From Tritrichomonas musculus (Eukaryota > Parabasalia > Tritrichomonadida > Tritrichomonadidae), in NCBI GenBank assembly GCA_039105265.1, contig JAPFFF010000004.1, positions 5,332,001-5,396,000 on the forward strand: a stretch of DNA of 64,000 nucleotides. The letters are read 5' to 3'. A program made the position numbers and the translations under genes. Shown piece by piece: positions 1-9,940 of this stretch (position 1 is the first letter of the stretch; every line of letters starts with the position of its first letter). The notes beneath the pieces were generated by a model. That model made no database searches. It was not told the origin of the DNA and saw nothing but the letters and a program-made list of their open reading frames with translations.

Positions 1-537
1 ACCGCGATTTACCAGATTGCTGAAGGAATGAAGTATCTGCACTTCAACAAGATCATTCATCGTGATCTGAAGCCATCTAACATTCTGATTGGTACAGATG
101 GAACGATCAAGATCAGTGACTTTGGTATCTCGAAATTGATGACGCCAGAACAATTCTCAATGACGATTGGTGTTGGAACGAACAAATTCATGGCGCCAGA
201 AATCATCGCCGAAGAAGACGATTACGATGAAAAGATTGATGTTTACTCATTCGGTGTTCTTGTCTATTACACGTTGAGCTGTGGCCAATTACCAAAGATC
301 AAAACACCACAAATCTTGCAAGGAAAGAAGGCTGAGATTCCTTCAACATTCACCGAATTCGCAAAGAATCTGATCAACGACTGCTGGAACTTTGAAGCGA
401 ATGATCGACCAAGTTTCAATGACATTTGTGAACGAATGATATCAGATGGTTGCAATCTTGTTCAAATCACGAATCAAGAAAAGAAAGAATTCAATATCTT
501 CGTTCAAAATCATCAAAAACGAATCCCAAAATACTGA
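1..537 (+). CDS. Protein kinase, C-terminal part (gene enters from the left edge)
   Basis: The frame is open from base 1, so this is the 3' end of a gene that starts outside the window. The first residues read [14 protein letters not shown], then the catalytic loop [10 protein letters not shown], the magnesium-binding DFG, the activation-segment end MAPE and the helix [11 protein letters not shown]. This is the C-lobe of a TKL-like (tyrosine-kinase-like) kinase of the kind greatly expanded in trichomonads. The catalytic Asp and the DFG Asp are both present, so the visible half looks functional. The protein stops about 20 residues after the kinase fold with a basic tail, so no extra domain lies on the C-terminal side. 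G+C is visibly higher than in most of the window, as expected for a maintained gene. Substrate is unknown. Confidence 0.9.
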   Translation, partial: TAIYQIAEGMKYLHFNKIIHRDLKPSNILIGTDGTIKISDFGISKLMTPEQFSMTIGVGTNKFMAPEIIAEEDDYDEKIDVYSFGVLVYYTLSCGQLPKIKTPQILQGKKAEIPSTFTEFAKNLINDCWNFEANDRPSFNDICERMISDGCNLVQITNQEKKEFNIFVQNHQKRIPKY

Positions 538-1294
538 AAAAACAATCTTTTCCTTCTTAAGTTCTAATTACTAAACAAACAACTACTTCTAATTATTTTA
601 TCTTTTTTATTGAGATTATTTTTTACAAAATATAAAAGTTATTTTGTATTTTTGCTTTTTTGATTTTTGAATACTTTATCAAATTTCTGAAAAATGTCTA
701 TTTTTATTCAATTTTTTCAATAAATTATTATCATTGAGCATTTTTTATCAAATTAAAGAAGAAATGCATAAATAATTGGAAAATATTAGAGTTTAATAAA
801 AATTGAGTTCAGAAATTCATTGAAATGCATCGGAAATGATTCACAATCAAGAAAAAATGATATTCTTTTGCATATTTCATTTTTTTCTACAAATTCTAAT
901 TGAATTTTTTTGATAAACCTATATGATGCTAATATAATATTATATCAAACATATCGAAATTATATATTTTCGTTTGATTATCCAATGGCTTATTTAGTTA
1001 AAAAACAGAATATTAATTTCATTGACTTAAGTAATAAATATTTCTTACCATATTAAAATAAAGAAAAAGATAATATCAAAATTATTTATAAAGAAAATCA
1101 AATACTGAATTAACAAAAAATTCAGAATAATGAATATAACTTTTTGAAATTATATATCACTTAACAAAAATAATCAATTGAATGTTTGAAAGTACAAAAA
1201 CAATTTTTTTTTCAAAAATTCAATAAAAGAAAATATATAATTTCTTTTGAATTTTTCTGGTATTATGATTAGAAATTTTTTCTTAAAAATCCTT
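538..1294. other. Gene-free AT-rich spacer
   Basis: Very AT-rich, with stops in all frames. I see no recognisable gene, repeat or RNA. Confidence 0.6.
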
Positions 1295-1299
1295 TCATA
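1295..1299 (+). promoter_or_regulatory. Possible Inr (TCATA)
   Basis: TCATA matches the trichomonad initiator consensus TCAYW and lies about 27 bases before the ATG at 1326. A five-base motif is common by chance in this composition, so support is weak. Confidence 0.3.
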
Positions 1300-1325
1300 A
1301 TCAAACAAGAATTTTGAGATTTATC

Positions 1326-4011
1326 ATGGCCAATAAAGACAACGAAAACATGTTCTCCAGCAAAATGAAGATAATTCGATTTATAATTCATACAATTTCA
1401 TGTTTTTTAATAATATTTGCAATTTTCTTTCCATGGATTCAAATTCGCAATTTTTCATTAAATTTAGTTTACATATTATGTGCAGAGCATATTGATTCTC
1501 ATTCTTTATCTTATTCATATATCATAGGTGATTATCTGCAAAGATTTGAAATTACAACAAGTTATACTTCATCATTAGCATATAATAATGGAATTATTCG
1601 ATGTGATCCTGAACATATGTTTTATTTTAAAAAATTTTGTGATAATCTAAATATCGATGCTGTTCTTAGACCTTACAGATACTATCTAGCCCACAATTCT
1701 ACAGGGGCATGCCAACTCGAGTATTATACTGCAAATGATGGAAAAAATCAACCATTTTCCATTAATTTAAATAGCGGGAAAAATGAACGGTTATCAACAA
1801 AAAATTCACCATTCCGATTATTTTATATTTTTAAATATAATTCAACACATGATATGACAAGACTGTATACAGAAACAACAAACTTTAGAAACTGGAATTA
1901 TCTTACAGATGGAAAATTTGTTAATTACATTGAATCAAATCTAAGCACAACAAAATTTAATCGAGAAACTCTTTTTAAAGAGCCATTTTGGACAACAGGA
2001 CTTGCATCTTTTGGAAGCCAAAATGAATCACATGTTTTTACCATTATTTATCCAATATTGGCAAAAAACGATGAAAACGCCACTTTTGTCACAAATGATG
2101 AAATCATTTCAAAAAAAAAAATATTTTAGAAGCAAATATTGGTATGCAAAAAGTATTCGTGAAGCCAAGGCAAAGATCAAACCAGAAACAAAAACAAAGA
2201 AAGATATAACTGACGATGATGTTATAATTAATACAACTGTAGGATCATCATTTTTCACTGAATCACTCTTCCTAATTCTCAAAGAAAAAACCTTAACAAA
2301 ACACTTTCATTACATCATCACGGACTACATGTACAATGTTCTCATCGACAACGAAATGGGAGCAATTTATCCCAAATATTTTAACAAGAAAAACATGGCA
2401 ATTTTTCCAAATATTTCTGACATAAACAGTTCACTTTGGAATTCAGTTGAAAAAGATATAATCAATGTCCCCGATGACGTTCCTTTATTAGTAAATGTTT
2501 CAACAACAATGCAATACATGATAATAAAGCGTGTTATACATACAAGAAGTAGATATTCATTTTATTTAATCATGCTGATTGAACTAAATGAAAAAATGTC
2601 AGAAATCTACACATCAGTAACACAAGTTTTTTTAATATGTTTCATTTTGTTGATATTTTCTTATTTCATGGCTCGTTTTCTTATTATATATATCAAATCA
2701 AAACGTAAGAAAAAGCTGGAAAATAAGCAAGAATTCTTACTTGAAAATGATTTCAAAATATCAAAAAATGATAAGAATCAAAATTTTGCAGTTAAGAATA
2801 ATCTTTCTTTTTGTGGAACAATTATTGATGCTATTGAAAATTTAAGATTGATTCAATTAAAAAATGTCGATGATACACATCTTAATAATATGATTGACAG
2901 CGTAATTGAAGAAATAACAAGAAACTCAGATGAATTATTTAATATCAAATTTTCTTTGAATCCAAAGAAAAACAAACATAATGACAAAAATATTTATCAT
3001 TTAAAATGTCTATTATGCTCTTATTTAGTTGATTCAAATAATGATTTTTCCGTTTTAAAAGATAAAGAAATTTATAATAAAAAGAAGAGAGAAAAAGAAA
3101 ACCAAAAAATAAACCTAATTTTGATTCATAATTTAAACTCAAATAGTCAAAACGTATATAATGATGAATGTGAGATAAAAAATGATTTTTATATGGAATC
3201 AAAAGACAAATTCAGTAAACATTTATTTTATTTGTGGGATCTCGAAATGAAAGCAGTTCTTAATCAAAAAATTAGCAAAGAAATGCTTCGTACAAATCCT
3301 CATAAATATTTAGTATTGAAATTTATGAAAATTATTCAAGAAGGAAACTTTTTTTTCAAAGAATTTTATCCAGATTCTCTTTTAATATTCATTTTAACAT
3401 TTACAAAAGAAAACATTTCTTGCTATCATTTCAAAATAAAATCATTGAAATTGTTGAAAAAGCTCATAAAAAAATATTTCAAATTTTGGATTAAATCTAA
3501 GAAGGACATTTTCATCCTCTTTCTTGCATTGATTTTAAGACACTTCAAATTGAAAAACTCAGATCAAATTTTAAATTTATTTCAATCATTTGTAGGTTGC
3601 AAAGATAAATATCTTTTCAGTTTACTGAAAGTATTAATCGATGAAACTACCAGTAACAATGTAATGAACATTTACGGCCAGTTGATTAATAGAAGGCAAT
3701 CACCAAACTTTTCTGTTTTCAATAATGCCAAAGATTTGGTTTTATTCATGAAGGCTCTTCTTGCTTTTTCCGATTTTGCTCCTTACTTAACAAAAAATAA
3801 AGAAAATGAACAATGCTTTAATGAAATCAATAAATCGATTTTTTCAGAAGATGAAAAACAAAATATGAATTTGATTTATGACTTTCATTTTGAATTTTCA
3901 AAAAATGTTGTTTGTCCATGGTTTAACTTGATGAAATCATTCTCATCAATGAATGAAAATCTAACAGACCTCTATAAAAATGTTAATTATTGGTTTAAAA
4001 AATCACATTAA
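1326..4011 (+). pseudogene. Decayed transmembrane cyclic-nucleotide phosphodiesterase
   Basis: Two overlapping reading frames belong to one gene. The first ATG is at 1326 (MANKDNENMF); the frame extends upstream only from a TTG. The N-terminal part has a membrane segment (HTISCFLIIFAIFFPWI), a presumed extracellular sensor region and a second membrane segment near 2610-2690. The cytoplasmic part aligns by eye with the class I phosphodiesterase fold: the helix before the YHN..HA motif, the following alpha-helical core, and a C-terminal block (CPWFNLMKSF then KNVNYW) like the family's final P...N...W signature. The metal-binding motifs are lost: YHN is YHF, the following HA is absent, and the HD..H core reads RHFKL. 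The frame changes at an 11-A run at 2111-2121; a short third-frame stretch just after it (EANIGMQKVF) also reads like protein, so there may be two compensating indels. I infer a dead enzyme and probably a pseudogene. A pseudoenzyme with a base-call error in the A run is the alternative. Confidence 0.6.
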
Positions 4012-4468
4012 ATGACATTCAAGAATTTGAATATGATTATTATTAATAATTTTTTGCTTTTTAAACTTAAGAAATTATTTCCATTCACTCAAATATATCA
4101 AAAGCCAAATGTATATTTGAATAGATTTTGGTTAAGAGCTCTTCATATGTATAGTTTGCAAGCTCTCTTTATTGTTATTAATAAATATATGTTCTTTATA
4201 AATAAATTTATTACTTGCTATTTTTAAATAATGTACTTAGCAACCAAAATTTAAACGTCAATGACATTATTTTCAACTTCGTTTTTTAAACATCACCGAA
4301 TGTTACTTTGGTTGAAATTGATTCACCATATTATAAATGTTACAATTAATAAATATTGCTTTACAATATTTTTATAAACTTTTTGAATAAAAAGAATAAT
4401 GGTCAATATTGACCATAATTTTTCCGGTAAAATTTCTAAATTTTTTAAAGACAAACTATTTGTTAGAT
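4012..4468. other. Spacer between PDE relic and UBR-box gene
   Basis: AT-rich. A 71-codon frame starts right at 4012, but its composition is random-looking and it has no recognisable motif. Nothing else is seen. Confidence 0.5.
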
Positions 4469-4993
4469 ATGAAAAATAATGAGGAACAACAATTAACTTC
4501 CATAGAAAATGAGCGAAACTACACTTATTTCGAAGTTCAAGCTTTCAGAAATCCAAAATCAGATATAAAACTTTTTTGCACTTTTGCTGCCACAAGTGAA
4601 AAGTTCATAGATCAAAAGTATTATCGTTGTAATACATGTGGTTTATCAGCAAAGAAAAGTATGGGAATCTGTGAGCATTGTATGAAATGTTGTCATAAAG
4701 GTCATGATGTTTGCTTGGCGTTTGATGCTGATGCATCTGTTCAATCCTTCTGTGACTGTCCAGGAAAATGCAAGTGCCAATGCATGCCAGAGACAAATGA
4801 TTTGCCTTGCACGGCTTGTGAAACAAATGGAAAACCAATCAATCAGCCAATGTTTTATTGCAACGACTGTGATAAATCGTGTGAATTACTTATATGCCAA
4901 AACTGTGCAATAAAATTTCATCATGGGCATCAATTAGTATACTTAGGAATTGTTGAATCTGAGATTTGCCAAAATGAAGAATTTAATAAATAA
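4469..4993 (+). CDS. UBR-box zinc-finger protein
   Basis: A 174-residue protein starting MKNNEEQQLTS. The frame runs 20 codons further upstream but only from a TTG, so ATG 4469 is chosen. Residues about 35-110 carry the UBR-box pattern: CTFAATSEKF, then YYRCNTCG, then GICEHCMKCCHKGHDV, then SFCDCPGKCKCQC. UBR boxes bind N-degrons (basic N-terminal residues) in ubiquitin ligases of the N-end-rule pathway. A second Cys/His cluster follows (PMFYCNDCDKS...LICQNCAIKFHHGH). The protein has no RING, HECT or other ligase domain, so it may be a recognition subunit or adaptor. The family assignment is firm; the role in degradation is inferred. Confidence 0.85.
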   Translation: MKNNEEQQLTSIENERNYTYFEVQAFRNPKSDIKLFCTFAATSEKFIDQKYYRCNTCGLSAKKSMGICEHCMKCCHKGHDVCLAFDADASVQSFCDCPGKCKCQCMPETNDLPCTACETNGKPINQPMFYCNDCDKSCELLICQNCAIKFHHGHQLVYLGIVESEICQNEEFNK

Positions 4994-5343
4994 TAAAATC
5001 TCAAACATTTTTAAATTTTATTTAAATTAATCCAGCAAAATATGTTAATTGCATTGATTCTACCTGTATGTTTAAAAATATTAATTTCTATTCATTTTCA
5101 GAAATTGTGTTCTTAATGCTTATAAAGGCAATAATATTACCCATATTATATCGAAAATTCATTTATAACAAATAACATATAAATATTATTTGATATTGAT
5201 GAATCATTTAAAATTTATTCAATATATAGTTTGATTGCTCAGAAAAATTTATAAAGTTTAGAATTTTTTGAGAGAATTATGTAAAAAAATTGAATTAAAA
5301 AATGAATTATCCTAATATTGCCCATTTTTAAATCTCCCATAAA
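4994..5343. other. AT-rich spacer
   Basis: No gene, repeat or RNA seen. Confidence 0.5.
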
Positions 5344-5348
5344 TCATT
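5344..5348 (+). promoter_or_regulatory. Possible Inr (TCATT)
   Basis: TCATT fits TCAYW and sits one base before the ATG at 5350, giving the very short leader usual in trichomonads. Confidence 0.45.
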
Positions 5349-5349
5349 A

Positions 5350-6281
5350 ATGTTTCCTGTTATCAATTTAAAAGATTATGAAAAAATCAAAATAATAGGA
5401 CAAGGATCCAATGGAATCGTATATATAGTGAAGAACAAATCCAACAAAAAGTTTGTTGTTAAAGAATCCTTAAATGAATGCAATTCCCAAAAAAATCAAA
5501 TATTTTTTTTTAATGAAATATTTTCATATTTCAAACTAAGGTATCCTGCTATTTTATCAGCAGTTGGATTTAGTATACAGAATTTTAAAAAATTTAATTT
5601 CCAATTAATAATGTTAGAATAGATGATCAATGACTCGCTTAGAAAAGTACTTGATAAATATTCACGCTTTATATCAGCTGGACAATTTGATAAAATCCCT
5701 ATTGATGATGGCTTTTCATCAACTAATTTATATATTATTTTACTTGGAATTTCTCTCGGAATGAAGTATATTCATTCACAAAATGTTGTTCACAGAGACC
5801 TAAAACCAGACAATATTTTACTTGATGAAAATTTTTATCCTCGAATATCAGATTTTGGATCTTCTTCAATTGCAAATTCTAATATTTCTCAATATATAAT
5901 GAAATCGCAAGAAGGAACTCCATTATACATGCCACCAGAAGTTTTTGAAAATGAATCTTATGATTATAAAGTCGATGTTTATTCATTCTCATTAATTACA
6001 AAACTAGTTATCAAATTCAAACAGCTGTATCAAAAAATATTCGACCAAATGGAAAAATTATCAAAGACAAAACAATCCAAGACTTCCTAAATCGTTGTTG
6101 GTCAAGTGATCCAAAAATAAGACCTCCTTTTGATGAAATTGTCGATGAACTTCTGGACATAAAATACGTTGAATACTTTAATACAAATGAAGATGATGTC
6201 AACAAGTATCTTTCACAATTTGATGAAAAAATTGAAATCAAAAACAAACAACTCTTCCATCAATTAAAGCAGAAACTATAA
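5350..6281 (+). pseudogene. TKL-like protein kinase, broken
   Basis: A kinase domain is readable from end to end: glycine loop IGQGSNGIVYIV, the VAIK-type lysine in FVVKES, catalytic loop VVHRDLKPDN, DFG, and YMPPE at the end of the activation segment. It is interrupted by an in-frame TAG at 5620-5622 between MLE and MINDSLRK, where active relatives usually have an aromatic residue. The frame then changes near 6010, right after DVYSFS. The last part in the third frame reads FLNRCWSSDPKIRPPFDEI, the kinase subdomain XI signature, and ends at 6281. Apart from these two lesions the sequence is well kept, so inactivation is probably recent. The catalytic residues were intact before the breaks. 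Confidence 0.8.
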
Positions 6282-6304
6282 TTGAAAGAGAAATTCCAGT
6301 TGAA

Positions 6305-7759
6305 ATGCCTGAAAAACCATTATCAAATGTTCATTCTAAATTGCCCAAATTAATCACAGAGCTAAAGAATAATTTATCATGTAGACCAAGACCAATGACT
6401 GTCAATATAAATCAATCTTTGAAAGCGATAAATCTATCAGCCACAAATTCTCAATCAAAATTGCCAACGATTAAACCAAAACAGCCACCAGTAAAGATCA
6501 TTCCACCTGTGGCTAAAGATGAGACTCCAGATTCAACTCTGATGAGTGAAACTAAAAATGATTCTTTAGATATAAATATGCACGATGATGTTGATTTTAC
6601 AAAGCTTTCTGTAAAATTTATTCGCCTGACAACGCCAGAACTAAGAGATACTGTTTATGCTTTAAATGTTAATATTGTCAAAGATATTTCACAAGGTGAT
6701 GTTATTTGGTATGATGGACAATATAAAAGTAAAAATTATGCCAATATTCATCCTTCAAAGTATGTAAATAAAATACCAGATTTATGTTATCTTTGTAAAA
6801 ATATTCATTTCTTTGGATGCCACAAACAAATGAAAGAGAAATATCCAGATTTTTGTAAAGACTACATTCCAATGACATTCTTATTACCAGATGAAATTGA
6901 TGAATTTAAAGAAGCTAATTCGACTAATTCACAATGGATTTTGCGACAATCAATAAATGGAACTAATACTTGTGCATTGATTGATGATCCATTGAATTTT
7001 ACTATTCCAAAAAAAGGTGGAATCGGGCAACCTTTAATTCCACCTTTTCTCATTGATTCTCATAAATTTGCATTGAGAATGTATGCTGTCATTTCAAATT
7101 TAAATCCACTCACAATTCACTTTTACAAGGAAGGTATTGCTTACTTTTGTGCAGAGCCATATGATGCACCAAAATATGATAATAAACTTTCATACATTTT
7201 CGATCCAAAATGCACTCCCAAAGACGATGGTTTCAAGTACTACAGACCTGCATCAACTGTGATTAGTACCATTTCAGAAACAAATCCGAACTTGCTGAAG
7301 CAAATCAAAGATATCATTATTTTATCCATTTTTTCAATTTGTCCAGATATGAAAAAAAGAGTGGAATTAGCTTGTGAAAACAATGACAAATCATTTGACA
7401 TTGGAGATGATTCAATAATCCCTCCTTTTGAACGATTCATACATCTTGTTGGAGTCGATATTCAGATAGATGAAAATGGAAATCCATTTGTTGTTAGACT
7501 GAAAGACAATCCAGGCTTGAAAAGCACCGATGAAGACGAGAAAAAAATTAAATGTGAATTGATTAAGTCACAACTGGCATTGATGATTTCCCTGATTGAA
7601 AAGAGTAAAAAAGAAGTTGAAAACTGGGAACAGATCTTTTCGTCAAACACTTTGCAATTTAAGCCCAAAACTCCAGATCATCCTAAAAGAAATTACTATT
7701 CACCAAGAAGGATACGTAACATTCTGAATCAAAATAAAAAAGAATTGAACGATATTTAA
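6305..7759 (+). CDS. Tubulin-tyrosine-ligase-like (TTLL) protein, catalytic residues replaced
   Basis: A 484-residue protein. Residues about 1-90 are a low-complexity, proline-rich lead; an alternative start is ATG 6542 (MSETKND). From there it follows the TTLL fold: DVIWYDGQ, NIHPSKYVNKIPDLCYLCK, IPMTFLLPDE, SQWILRQS, LIPPFLIDSHKFALRMYAV, and FERFIHLVGVDIQIDENGNP. TTLL enzymes add Tyr, Glu or Gly to tubulin tails using ATP and Mg. Several residues used in catalysis differ here: the KFDLR motif reads KFALR, the WIxKP motif reads WILRQ, and the EVN motif near the C-terminus reads RLK. I therefore infer a pseudoenzyme or a very divergent member. The frame is open for about 23 codons upstream of 6305 and abuts the kinase pseudogene tail, so an ancestral kinase-TTLL fusion is possible but not shown. 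It ends in a basic tail. Confidence 0.75.
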   Translation: MPEKPLSNVHSKLPKLITELKNNLSCRPRPMTVNINQSLKAINLSATNSQSKLPTIKPKQPPVKIIPPVAKDETPDSTLMSETKNDSLDINMHDDVDFTKLSVKFIRLTTPELRDTVYALNVNIVKDISQGDVIWYDGQYKSKNYANIHPSKYVNKIPDLCYLCKNIHFFGCHKQMKEKYPDFCKDYIPMTFLLPDEIDEFKEANSTNSQWILRQSINGTNTCALIDDPLNFTIPKKGGIGQPLIPPFLIDSHKFALRMYAVISNLNPLTIHFYKEGIAYFCAEPYDAPKYDNKLSYIFDPKCTPKDDGFKYYRPASTVISTISETNPNLLKQIKDIIILSIFSICPDMKKRVELACENNDKSFDIGDDSIIPPFERFIHLVGVDIQIDENGNPFVVRLKDNPGLKSTDEDEKKIKCELIKSQLALMISLIEKSKKEVENWEQIFSSNTLQFKPKTPDHPKRNYYSPRRIRNILNQNKKELNDI

Positions 7760-8270
7760 TTAAAAGTTTAACTAAATTAAAAGTCAAATTACGATATGAA
7801 ATCATTGAAATTTTTTTATATGCCAATATTGTATTTCTTGTGTTTTAATTCAAAAGTAAACCAAAAATATTTATGAATTTATATTTTCTGTATGTTATTC
7901 TTGCTTAAAATTCATTAATGATTATTATATTATTTGGAATTTTAGATAACATATATGATTTTATACTAAAAAGCATGTTTTCTATTATATAAAAAGAGTT
8001 TGATAGTTCACTTAATAATTTATCAATATTAAATAATGTAATACTGAAAAAAAAATTCAAAAATTTGAGTTGTAAAGGCATTTTATAAATATAAATTACG
8101 ATTCAATTATATTAAAATATCAAAAACATGTTTTTTTCTCACAATGCTCAAGATATTATTTGCAATAACCTGAAAGTCAAATAATAAAATCTTTGAAAAA
8201 GGAAAATCAAATAACAAAATGTATTATGCATTATTTTTATTATTTAAATTTATTCTTTCAAAAAAAAAAT
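7760..8270. other. AT-rich spacer between convergent genes
   Basis: Lies between the 3' ends of the TTLL-like gene and the M28 peptidase gene. No coding signal or repeat is seen. Confidence 0.5.
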
Positions 8271-9530
8271 CTACTTTTGTATCTTAAAAGATCCATCATC
8301 CACTTTTTGAACGAACCTCAGAATCATTTTCAAAAGGATGTTAATAATAGGACGTTCTATATATTGAGTTGTATCATCAGGTGTATGATAAACGACCTTC
8401 TTTTTTGTATTTCCGTCCATCGGGATTCCCAGGATTGTTGTTGCATGAATTCCGATTTTTGCGGCCTCAGCTGCGTCGGTTGCTCCCATAAACATGTGCA
8501 TTGGCTCCCCGTGCGAATCCACTCCGAATTCCTTAGCAATAGAAATCAATTCATCGACCAATTCCTGGGACAATTTTTGCATGCAATTGATATCAGAAGT
8601 CAAGTAAGTCAAATGGTCCAAAAAGTAGCAGCTATCGACATTTACATGATAAACTGTTTGATCTTTGAAGTCATCTTTGTGGTCTTGGAAATAATGACGA
8701 GAGCCACGAAGACCTGCTTCTTCAGAATCAAAAGAAATCAAGATTATACGAGTATTTTTCAATAATTTCTTTTTACGAAGGAACTTTCCAATCTCAATGG
8801 CAACTGACGAAGCTATTAAATTGTCTCCAGCTCCAGGTGTTCCTTCTTTTCCTGGAAAGTTCAAGAATGAATATACTGGATAAAGGCCAATTGCTCCAAA
8901 TAATCTAACATAAATTGAAACAGGTCTGAATAGTCCGTAAATACTGGCAAAGCAAAGGAAGAAAATGAAAAAGTATGAACTTACTAAATGTGGAATATAT
9001 AGATGTGGGTGTTCATAAAGTAAGGTGAAAATTGGAGCTGAATCATGATGTCCTGAAATTATAACTGTGGATTCAACTTTTTCTGAGGGTTCAATTGTAC
9101 CAAATGCATTTCGTCCGGTAACTTCGGGATATAAGCAATCTGTAAATTCTTTGTAGAAAAAGAATTCAAATACAACTATTAGGTCTCCTACAAGCATTGC
9201 TATGGCACTAACAATTGGACAATTCATTAAAAAGAAAGGATATGTAACATAAAATAAACGAGCTAAAAGACTTACCCAGCCAAGAAATGCGTTTGGATGA
9301 AGCTTGAAATCTTGTGTTGAGGAAGAATCGGTAATTTCTTGGATTTCTTTGTAAAGAGAATCTGCAGTCGATAGACATGCTTGAGAGCCACTTAAACGAG
9401 GACCGTATTTGTCAATTAGGTCATCAACTCGTTGGAAAGAGTTGTCTTCCATTGTTTTTATTTCTTCATCGGTGAAAAAAAGTTTGTTTTGATTAGACAT
9501 AATATTATTTTTTTTTAGATAAAAATTCAT
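8271..9530 (-). CDS. Membrane-bound M28-family zinc aminopeptidase
   Basis: A 419-residue protein from the first ATG; a second ATG at 9500 (MSNQNK) gives 409 residues and is equally possible. The dinuclear-zinc peptidase motifs are all present in order: SGHHDSA (about 160-164), GAGDNL (233-238, bridging Asp), SFDSEEAGLRGS (267-278, with the catalytic Glu pair), VNVDSC (297-301) and VYHTPDD (381-387, last His ligand). Two hydrophobic blocks, about 83-125 and 182-224, break the peptidase fold and look like two pairs of membrane helices, as in some eukaryotic ER or vacuolar M28 peptidases such as the Fxna/Pff1 group. Expected function is removal of N-terminal residues from peptides inside a membrane compartment. 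No sign of decay. Confidence 0.88.
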   Translation of the reverse strand: MNFYLKKNNIMSNQNKLFFTDEEIKTMEDNSFQRVDDLIDKYGPRLSGSQACLSTADSLYKEIQEITDSSSTQDFKLHPNAFLGWVSLLARLFYVTYPFFLMNCPIVSAIAMLVGDLIVVFEFFFYKEFTDCLYPEVTGRNAFGTIEPSEKVESTVIISGHHDSAPIFTLLYEHPHLYIPHLVSSYFFIFFLCFASIYGLFRPVSIYVRLFGAIGLYPVYSFLNFPGKEGTPGAGDNLIASSVAIEIGKFLRKKKLLKNTRIILISFDSEEAGLRGSRHYFQDHKDDFKDQTVYHVNVDSCYFLDHLTYLTSDINCMQKLSQELVDELISIAKEFGVDSHGEPMHMFMGATDAAEAAKIGIHATTILGIPMDGNTKKKVVYHTPDDTTQYIERPIINILLKMILRFVQKVDDGSFKIQK

Positions 9531-9940
9531 ATTTCAATCTTCTCAATTTTAATTAAGTGAGAGGATAATAATAATTTTATCAAAAAGTTTACAAAATATC
9601 TCCATTTTTTAATAAATAAATGAATTTTTACATATCAGGACTGCTTTTTTATTTAGGAAAACTATAATCAATTTAAAAAATTGAAAAAATATTTGAATTA
9701 ACATTCTCAATTTTGATATAATCGCCAAAAAAACAAAAATATTAATTATATGATTATTTTAATGTAAACATTAAGAATTATTTAATATTTATAATTTTTG
9801 ATTTTTTATTAATATAATTTTAAATTAAATTCTTATATCTATAGTTTTTTTGTAGAAAACAAGTTAATCGGCATAAATTTTTATGCGATTAATTTTTCAG
9901 GGCTCCGATAATTCATTATTCGGCATAGAATTTTTTCATA
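9531..9940. other. Spacer upstream of peptidase gene
   Basis: AT-rich. It contains a short palindrome GCATAAATTTTTATGC near 9870-9885. Nothing else is seen. Confidence 0.5.

Noticed and set aside
4012-4227. 71-codon frame directly after the PDE relic
   Set aside because: Random AT-rich composition and no motif; the adjacent ATG is chance.
8193-8765. 190-codon plus-strand frame
   Set aside because: Antisense to the M28 peptidase, whose zinc motifs are unmistakable.
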